DNA of 64,000 nt from Ponticoccus litoralis (GTDB lineage Bacteria > Pseudomonadota > Alphaproteobacteria > Rhodobacterales > Rhodobacteraceae): assembly GCF_039769985.1 (NCBI RefSeq), contig NZ_JBDNCH010000002.1, positions 3,410,001 to 3,474,000 of the forward strand, written 5' to 3'. Of this stretch, positions 58,632-64,000 are shown one piece after another. Every line of letters begins with the position of its first letter. The first letter of the stretch is position 1. Position numbers and translations under genes: made by a program. Below the pieces are notes generated by a model, which was given only the letters and a program-made list of their open reading frames with translations, was not told the DNA's origin and made no database searches.

Positions 58632-59369
58632 GCGCGCACCCTAGCATAAAGTTGCGCGAAGTGTGGTCGCTCTTTGTGACAAGGCAAGTATATTTTGTGT
58701 CTGCGCAAGAAAATGCCGCATCATGCTGCGCTGCAACATTCACAAAGCGCCATGTCAGTGCGGCATGCCAAGGTCGGCGGGACCGAAGCGCGGCGCGGCG
58801 GGGATGGGGTCTTCGGGGATCGCTTTCGGCGGCTGACGGCTCCGCAGGACAAGGCCGCCCGCGGGGTGGGTATACCCGCCAGAGATGCAGACCCTCTGTC
58901 CGGTGCCGCCGAACCCGGCCTTGCTGACAGCGCCACGGTGAGTCCGGGTGCCATCGGGCGCAAGGGCGCGGATCTTGGAGCTTACCCCCGGATCGCCCGC
59001 CATTTATGGAAGTTTTGTATATAAATTCAGATTGTTGAGGTGTTATCTTCATGTGACGTAACGGGGCCCCTGGTGCAGCCGCATCGCATGGCCGGGACGC
59101 GCGGCGGCGGTCCTGCTGCTGTTCGGGTTTTGATCGCCGCCCGTCGCCAGGCCCGGTGGAACCGGAGGAGAACCCGGGCCCTTCGCCCGACAAGAGGTTC
59201 GACCGGCCAGGTTTTTCCCGGCGGTACTGGCTGCAACAGCCGCCACCAATTGCGCAGAGGCGGAGGGGGCCGTGTCCAGTCTCCTGTTCCCTCACCGGAA
59301 TTTCCGGGCCAGAGTTGGGCAGGAACCGCCTGTCCGTGACGGGCGATCTCACGAACGAAGGGGCCCCAT
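58632..59369. other. 738-base gap without a supported gene
   Basis: A stop-free frame on each strand reads as Arg/Gly/Pro-rich protein and is not convincing. AT-rich patches near 58680 and 59010 could be promoters for the flanking genes. A GGTGGGTATACCCGCC dyad lies near 58865. Nothing else is recognised. Confidence 0.4.
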
Positions 59370-60629
59370 GTGCTGAACAGCCTTCTCAAGCGGCTGCGCC
59401 AACTGTCGCGCCGGATCTATGTGCGCGTCACGCTTTTTGCCGTCTTCGCGGTGGTGGCGGTGCTGCTGTCGAAACTGATCGCGCCGCTGATCCCCTTCGA
59501 CCTCAAGGGCCGGGTGGGCGCCGAGGCCGTGGATACGATCCTGAACATCCTCGCGACCTCGATGCTGACGGTCACGACCTTCTCGCTGACCATCATGCTG
59601 AACGCGCTGATCTCGGCGGCCAATCTCTGGACGCCGCGCAGCCACCTGATCCTGCGCGAGGACACGGTCACGCAAAGCGTGCTGGCGAACTTCCTCGGCG
59701 CCTACCTGTTCTCGCTGATCGGCATCATCATGCGCCACGCCGGGCTCTTCGACGAGCGCGAGATCGTGGTGCTGTTCTTCATGTCTCTGCTGGTCGTGGG
59801 GATGGTGGTCGTCTCGCTGATCCGCTGGATCGTCCACCTGGAAGGGCTTGGCAGCCTGACCTTCACCGCCGCGCAGATCGAGGCAGAAGTGGCCCGCGCC
59901 GTCACCCGCGCCGCCGATCTGCCCTGTCACGGCGCCCATGCGCTGGACGATGCGCAGGCGCAGATCCCGCAAAGCGCATGGCCGCTGCGCGCCGACCGCT
60001 GCGGCTATCTTCAGCAGATCTTTCAGGCGGCGCTTCAGGATGCCGCAGAGGCCGCCGATTTCCGCGTCTACGTGGTGACGGAGGTCGGGCAGTACCTGCT
60101 GCATGGAGAGCCGCTGGTCTATGTCGACTGTGCCGAGACCCTCTCCGAGGAGGCCGAGCAGCGGCTGCGCAAATGCCTGCCCCTGAGCGAACTGCGCTCT
60201 TTCGAGGAAGACCCGGCATTCGGCGCCCGGGTTCTGGCAGAGGTCGCGGTCAAGGCGCTGTCGCCGGGGATCAACGACCCCGGCACGGCCATCGATATCC
60301 TCAACCGGATGGCCCGGGTCCTGTCGTCGGCGCGGGTCGGCGCCATGGAGGAACCGCAGTACCCGCGCATCTGGGCCCGCAGGCTGGACCCGGAAACGCT
60401 GTTCGAGGCGGGCTTCGACCCCATTGCCCGCTGCGCGGGCGAGGACCTGGACGTGCACCGCACCCTTCAGGTGGCCCTGCGGCAGGTGTGCTTTGCCGCC
60501 CGCGATCCGCGCGTGGCCGAGGCCGCCCGCGCCTGCGCGGGAAGGGCGCTGGATCGGGCGGCGCTGGACATCCGCTACCCGCCTGACCTTGAAAAGGTGC
60601 GGGCCGCGTCCGAGCCCGGGCGCCCGTAA
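59370..60629 (+). CDS. DUF2254 membrane protein
   Basis: 419 residues. Four hydrophobic segments in the first 160 residues (LFAVFAVVAVLLS, ATSMLTVTTFSLTIMLNAL, ANFLGAYLFSLIGIIM, VVLFFMSLLVVGMVVVSL) are followed by a cytoplasmic C-terminal half with ALSPGINDPGTAIDILNRM, a DUF2254 signature. Start is GTG just after CAT. Function unknown. Confidence 0.85.
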   Translation: MLNSLLKRLRQLSRRIYVRVTLFAVFAVVAVLLSKLIAPLIPFDLKGRVGAEAVDTILNILATSMLTVTTFSLTIMLNALISAANLWTPRSHLILREDTVTQSVLANFLGAYLFSLIGIIMRHAGLFDEREIVVLFFMSLLVVGMVVVSLIRWIVHLEGLGSLTFTAAQIEAEVARAVTRAADLPCHGAHALDDAQAQIPQSAWPLRADRCGYLQQIFQAALQDAAEAADFRVYVVTEVGQYLLHGEPLVYVDCAETLSEEAEQRLRKCLPLSELRSFEEDPAFGARVLAEVAVKALSPGINDPGTAIDILNRMARVLSSARVGAMEEPQYPRIWARRLDPETLFEAGFDPIARCAGEDLDVHRTLQVALRQVCFAARDPRVAEAARACAGRALDRAALDIRYPPDLEKVRAASEPGRP

Positions 60630-60663
60630 ACGCTCTTTTCACGGCGCGCTGCGACACAAATGG

Positions 60664-60678
60664 TTAACGAAAGGTTAA
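60664..60678 (+). promoter_or_regulatory. exact CtrA box before the Cys-rich miniprotein
   Basis: TTAA-CGAAAGG-TTAA matches the CtrA full-site consensus TTAA-N7-TTAA exactly, 28 bases before the ATG at 60707. Its closeness to the start suggests either overlap with the promoter (repression) or a leaderless-like start further down. Confidence 0.75.
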
Positions 60679-60706
60679 CGTGTTCCGAACCATGGGAGGA
60701 TTCGGG

Positions 60707-60949
60707 ATGCGGTGGATCGTTTTATGTCTGGTCATGCTTGCGGGGGCGGCCCAGGCCGAGGGGGTGACGGCACCAGAGCTGCCGGTCGATCCGGCCAGTT
60801 TCGAGTTCCGGATGCAGAACCTGATGAACGGTCCCGCCTTGTCCCAGGGGTGCTGCAAGACCTGCCGCAAGGGAAAGGCCTGCGGCAATTCCTGTATCTC
60901 GACCAGCAAGTCCTGCCGTGTCGGCCCGGGCTGCGCCTGCAACGGCTAG
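60707..60949 (+). CDS. secreted cysteine-rich miniprotein, 80 residues
   Basis: Signal peptide MRWIVLCLVMLAGAAQA, a short acidic linker, then eight Cys in the last 33 residues (GCCKTCRKGKACGNSC to GCACNG). The ACGNSCI and CxC end are seen in many short bacterial proteins of unknown role. The mature form would be disulfide-bonded or bind metal in the periplasm. GGGAGGA precedes the ATG. It is a separate unit with an exact CtrA box. Confidence 0.75.
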   Translation: MRWIVLCLVMLAGAAQAEGVTAPELPVDPASFEFRMQNLMNGPALSQGCCKTCRKGKACGNSCISTSKSCRVGPGCACNG

Positions 60950-61100
60950 GGGGTGGCGGCCCGGTTTGCGACAGGCTCTCTGGCCGACCGCCAAGCCCGG
61001 CGGCGGATGGACGCCGGTGGGGGCCGCCACTCGCGGCCTCGCTTGATTTCCGGTTCCAAGCGGTTACCGTGCCCGCCTTGGGATGATTGAGGGGTGCCGT

Positions 61101-62219
61101 GTGACCGGCCTGTCCGAAACGGAAACGGCGCGTCTGACCGCGCTGCACGACTACGAGATCCTCGACAGCGCGCCGGAGCCGGAGTTCGATGAGGTGGTCA
61201 ACCTCGTCGCGCAGCTTCTCGACACGCCGGTCGCCCTGATCAGCCTCGTCGACGGGGACCGGCAATGGTTCAAGGCCCGTGTCGGCATGGACAGCCCGCA
61301 GACCCCTCTGGGCCAGTCGATCTGCGCCCATGCGATCCAGGCCGACAGTCTGTTCGAGATCCCCGACACGCTGGACGATGCGCGGACCGCGGGCAACCCG
61401 CTGTGCTGCGGAGAGCTGTCGGACATGCGCTTCTACGCCGGGGCGGTGCTGAAGTCCGCCTCGGGGCACCGGCTGGGCACGCTCTGCGTGCTGGATACCC
61501 AGCCGCGCCGCCTGACAGAGCTTCAGCGCCGCACCCTGCAGGTCATGGCCGATCAGGTCATGCGCCAGCTGGATCTGCGCCGGGCGCTGCGGAACGAAGA
61601 GATCCTGCGCGACGAGATCGACCACCGGGTGAAGAACTCTCTGCAGACCGTGTCGTCTCTGGTGCGGCTCTACCGCGCCCGCGCCCGCGAGGCGGAAACC
61701 AAAGAGATGCTGGACGCGGTGGCCCGGCGGGTGACGGCGGTGGCGGAACTGCACTCGGCGCTCTACCAGTCAGAGCTGCGCTCCGAGATCCCCGCCGACA
61801 CCTATCTTGGCCGGGTCGTGGCGCTGTTGCGCAGCCAGGCGCCCGAAGCGGTCACGCTGGCCGAGGATCTGGCGCCGGTGCGGATCGCGCCCGACGTGGC
61901 CTCGGCGCTTGCGGTGGTGATCAGCGAATTCGCCGCCAATTCCTTCAAGCATGCCTTCGCGGGCGTTCAGGCAGGCCGGTTGACGATCCGCCTGGGCGAG
62001 GGGCCGCAGGGGCTGGAGTTGTTCTGCGAAGACAATGGCAGGGGCGCGGGGGTCGCGGAGGTCGCGGAGGCAGAGGAGGGCGCCGGGATCGGCAAGCGGC
62101 TCATGCATGCCGCGGCAGAGCAGGTCGGCGGAAAGCTGACGCTTGCGGCGGCGGACACGGGTTACCGGCTGCATCTGGTGGTGCCGCCGCCCGCGCTGCG
62201 CGAGGGCGTCGCGGCCTGA
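61101..62219 (+). CDS. GAF-domain sensor histidine kinase (HisKA_2 type)
   Basis: 372 residues. GAF domain at about 20-165 (FKARVGMDSPQTPLGQSICAHAI), then a HisKA_2 helix with His175 in DEIDHRVKNSLQ and an ATPase domain with EFAANSFKHAF and EDNGRGAG. Soluble. I choose GTG at 61101, which has GAGGGG 7 bases upstream; an ATG at 61083 adds six residues. HisKA_2 kinases often signal to stress or light pathways; partner unknown. Confidence 0.88.
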   Translation: MTGLSETETARLTALHDYEILDSAPEPEFDEVVNLVAQLLDTPVALISLVDGDRQWFKARVGMDSPQTPLGQSICAHAIQADSLFEIPDTLDDARTAGNPLCCGELSDMRFYAGAVLKSASGHRLGTLCVLDTQPRRLTELQRRTLQVMADQVMRQLDLRRALRNEEILRDEIDHRVKNSLQTVSSLVRLYRARAREAETKEMLDAVARRVTAVAELHSALYQSELRSEIPADTYLGRVVALLRSQAPEAVTLAEDLAPVRIAPDVASALAVVISEFAANSFKHAFAGVQAGRLTIRLGEGPQGLELFCEDNGRGAGVAEVAEAEEGAGIGKRLMHAAAEQVGGKLTLAAADTGYRLHLVVPPPALREGVAA

Positions 62220-62266
62220 CGTGACGGGCCGAGCCGGGACGCGACGCCCCGGCACGGCACCCGTGC

Positions 62267-63595
62267 TCAGGCAGAGCCGCCGTCGGGGTCCAGCGGGCGG
62301 ATCTTCAGCCGGGTGATGCGGTTGTTCTCGCGCGTCAGCACCTCGAAGCGGAAGCCGTGGAAGTTGAAGACCTGTCCGACCGCCGGGATCATCTGGCTTT
62401 CGAAGATCACCAGACCCGCCACGGTATTGGCCTCGTCGTCCGGCAGCGTCCAGTCGGTCGCCCGGTTGAAGTCGCGGATCGTCATGGCGCCGTCGATCAC
62501 GTAGTTGCCGTCCTCGGCCTTGCGGATCGGGTGCTCGGCATCCGGGTCGAATTCGTCGGTGATCTCGCCCACGATCTCCTCGAGGATGTCCTCCAGCGTG
62601 ATCAGCCCCTTCAGCGACCCGTATTCGTCCACCACCAGCGCGAAATGCGTGCGGCGCCGCAGGAACTGGCGCATCTGCTCGTCCAGAGAGGTCGTGTCGG
62701 GCACGAAATAGGGCTTCATGGCGACATCGGTCACCTTGAAGTCCTGAATGACACCGGCCATCGGGCGCTCTTCGTCCACCAGGCGGTACATGGCGCGCAG
62801 CAGGTCCCGGGAATGCAGCACGCCGATGATGTTCTCGGGGTCGCCCTGGTAGACCGGCAGGCGGGTGTGGCTGCTTTCGAGGCATTGCCCCAGGATCTCC
62901 TGCGGGCGCGCGTCGGCATCGATCATCTCGATCTTCGAGCGGTGCAGCATGACCTCTTCCACCGTCCGGTCGCCAAGGTCCAGCGCGCCAAGGATGCGGT
63001 CGCGGTCCTCCTTCTGGACGACACCCTCCGAGTGGCCAAGCTGCAGCGCCCCGGCGATTTCCTCGCGGACGGCCAGGATGTGGCTGTCGGGATCGGCGCG
63101 CACCCCGAAGACGCGCAGCACGCCGCGCACCAGCAGCCGCACGGCAGAGACCACGGGGGCGAAGAGCCGCACCACCACGGCGATCGGCGCCGCCACGCGC
63201 GCGGCGGCGGTTTCGGGATTGGTGATCGCATAGGTCTTCGGCAGCACCTCGGCGAAGATCAGCACGAGGAAGGTCATGAACAGCGTCGCCAGCGCCACGC
63301 CGCTTTCGCCGAAAAGCCGGGTGAACAGGGCTGTCGCCAGCGAGGTGGCGAGGATGTTCACCATATTGTTGCCCAGAAGGACCGACCCGATCAGCCGCTC
63401 GTTGTCCTCGGTGATCTTCAGGGCCTTCTCGGCGCCGCCCGACCCCTTGTCAGAGGCCGCCCGCAGCTTCCCGCGCGAGGCGGCGGTCAGCGCCGTCTCG
63501 GACCCCGAGAAGAAGGCCGAAAGCATGATCAGCGCCAGGATCGCCCCGGAGGTGAACCAGAAGGATGAATCGAGAAGGCTGCCAGCCGTTTCCAT
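62267..63595 (-). CDS. CorC/HlyC-type membrane protein with CBS domains
   Basis: 442 residues. An N-terminal CNNM domain with membrane helices (SAFFSGSETALTAASR near residue 26, LIFAEVLPKTYA near 111), two CBS domains at about 200-320 (HTRLPVYQGDPENIIGVLHSRDLL), and a C-terminal CorC_HlyC domain (YVIDGAMTIRDFN). Associated with magnesium or cobalt efflux; hemolysin labels are historical. Confidence 0.9.
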   Translation of the reverse strand: METAGSLLDSSFWFTSGAILALIMLSAFFSGSETALTAASRGKLRAASDKGSGGAEKALKITEDNERLIGSVLLGNNMVNILATSLATALFTRLFGESGVALATLFMTFLVLIFAEVLPKTYAITNPETAAARVAAPIAVVVRLFAPVVSAVRLLVRGVLRVFGVRADPDSHILAVREEIAGALQLGHSEGVVQKEDRDRILGALDLGDRTVEEVMLHRSKIEMIDADARPQEILGQCLESSHTRLPVYQGDPENIIGVLHSRDLLRAMYRLVDEERPMAGVIQDFKVTDVAMKPYFVPDTTSLDEQMRQFLRRRTHFALVVDEYGSLKGLITLEDILEEIVGEITDEFDPDAEHPIRKAEDGNYVIDGAMTIRDFNRATDWTLPDDEANTVAGLVIFESQMIPAVGQVFNFHGFRFEVLTRENNRITRLKIRPLDPDGGSA

Positions 63596-63742
63596 GGATC
63601 AGGTCTTTTCCCTATAGATGCGGTGCGGCCGGTCTCTGTCCGGCCCCCTCGCAGGGTTATGGGCCTCCGCCCGGGGCGGTTCAAGCCCGGCGGGTCAAAC
63701 TTCCCGCCGGACCGCGACCCGCCACCCCGGCGCGGGCCCTTG

Positions 63743-63801
63743 CTTCTTTGGTCTTCCAAATACCCTCGGGGGAGGCCCGCAGGGCCGGGGGCAGAGCCCC
63801 C
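63743..63801 (-). repeat. intergenic repeat, copy D
   Basis: On the minus strand: GGGGGCTCTGCCCCC, a GC-rich spacer, CCCCCGAGGGTATTTGGAAGACCAAAGAAG. It lies after the stop of the XerD-like gene at 63916 and points the same way as that gene. Confidence 0.65.
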
Positions 63802-63915
63802 TGCGAGATGGCCATGATGTCCCGGCTCCGCCAGCGCCGATCAGTCTTCTCCGGGGCCGCCCGCGCGCCGCGCAGCGGCGCGCCGGTCGGCTCGCGCAGC
63901 GAGGCGAAACCGCTC

Positions 63916-64000
63916 TCAGCCGTCGCGGGCCAGGGGGTGGTGATCCAGCACCAGCGCCCGCAAACGCGCTTCCAGGACATGGGTGTAGATCTCGGTCGTC
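63916..64000 (-). CDS. xerD: tyrosine recombinase XerD-like, C-terminal end only
   Basis: Only the last 27 codons are in the window. TTEIYTHVLEARLRALV carries the active-site tyrosine context and DHHPLARDG ends it, as in XerD. The rest lies beyond base 64000. The name is therefore tentative between XerD and XerC. Confidence 0.7.
   Translation of the reverse strand, partial: TTEIYTHVLEARLRALVLDHHPLARDG

Noticed and set aside
58695..59024. 109-residue frame in the gap before the DUF2254 gene
   Set aside because: Composition is random, there is no ribosome site, and no family is recognised.

Overview
The window looks like chromosome of a marine-type Rhodobacteraceae (Roseobacter-group alphaproteobacterium). 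The DNA is GC-rich throughout. It carries an adjacent sciP-ctrA pair with CtrA-type boxes (TTAA-N7-TTAA), alphaproteobacterial SOS boxes (GTTC-N7-GTTC), an AglFGAK-type alpha-glucoside operon, TRAP transport, a DUF1476 F1-ATPase inhibitor beside purC, and a secreted Hint-domain repeat protein. I see no rRNA, tRNA, insertion sequence, prophage or CRISPR array. It reads as ordinary core chromosome with one catabolic island.

Layout. 1-3932: end of an alpha-glucoside uptake and hydrolysis operon (AglG, AglA, AglK). 4100-6280: secreted VWA protein with five tandem repeats. 6382-9339: SOS box and uvrA. 9433-12057: low-complexity secreted protein, DUF2892 membrane protein behind an FNR-like box, AI-2E family permease. 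12116-15233: valine-degradation operon (isobutyryl-CoA dehydrogenase, 3-hydroxyisobutyryl-CoA hydrolase, 3-hydroxyisobutyrate dehydrogenase). 15361-22124: mnmA, sciP, ctrA, ligA, recG. 22153-22518: SOS box, 40-residue membrane peptide and terminator. 22623-28774: Fe-S scaffold, hisI, gluQ, trmFO, CoA-hydratase, thioesterase and small proteins. 29022-29971: rplM-rpsI. 30071-33005: three surface-glycan type genes. 33129-37558: tetR, ppk2, hydrolase, metA and an unassigned ATPase. 37616-42982: two DMT permeases, an OmpP1/FadL-like protein, the ATPase zeta inhibitor and purC. 43669-54573: sugar-acid island (orphan permease, UxaA-like dehydratase, RraA-like, DapA-like, IlvD/Edd-like, 40-residue membrane peptide, fused TRAP permease, TRAP binding protein, divergent GntR). 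55316-64000: Hint-domain secreted protein, lone receiver protein, nucleotidyltransferase, DUF2254 protein, CtrA-boxed Cys-rich miniprotein, GAF-HisKA_2 kinase, CorC-like protein and the last codons of a XerD-like recombinase.

A striking property of this text is that about fourteen otherwise intact and often essential genes (uvrA, ligA, recG, mnmA, trmFO and others) carry one to three single-base frameshifts. When the frame is repaired, most sites restore CCWGG, GANTC (the CcrM site) or a CGACC/GGTCG core. I read these as consensus errors at methylated motifs, not real pseudogenes, and annotate the genes as whole. All protein lengths quoted for those genes assume the repair.

The best candidates for undescribed biology are the SOS-boxed 40-residue membrane peptide (a possible division inhibitor, by analogy with Caulobacter SidA), the CtrA-boxed Cys-rich secreted peptide, the sugar-acid island with its own 40-residue membrane peptide, a structured leader before the Hint protein, and a family of oriented repeats that follow stop codons.
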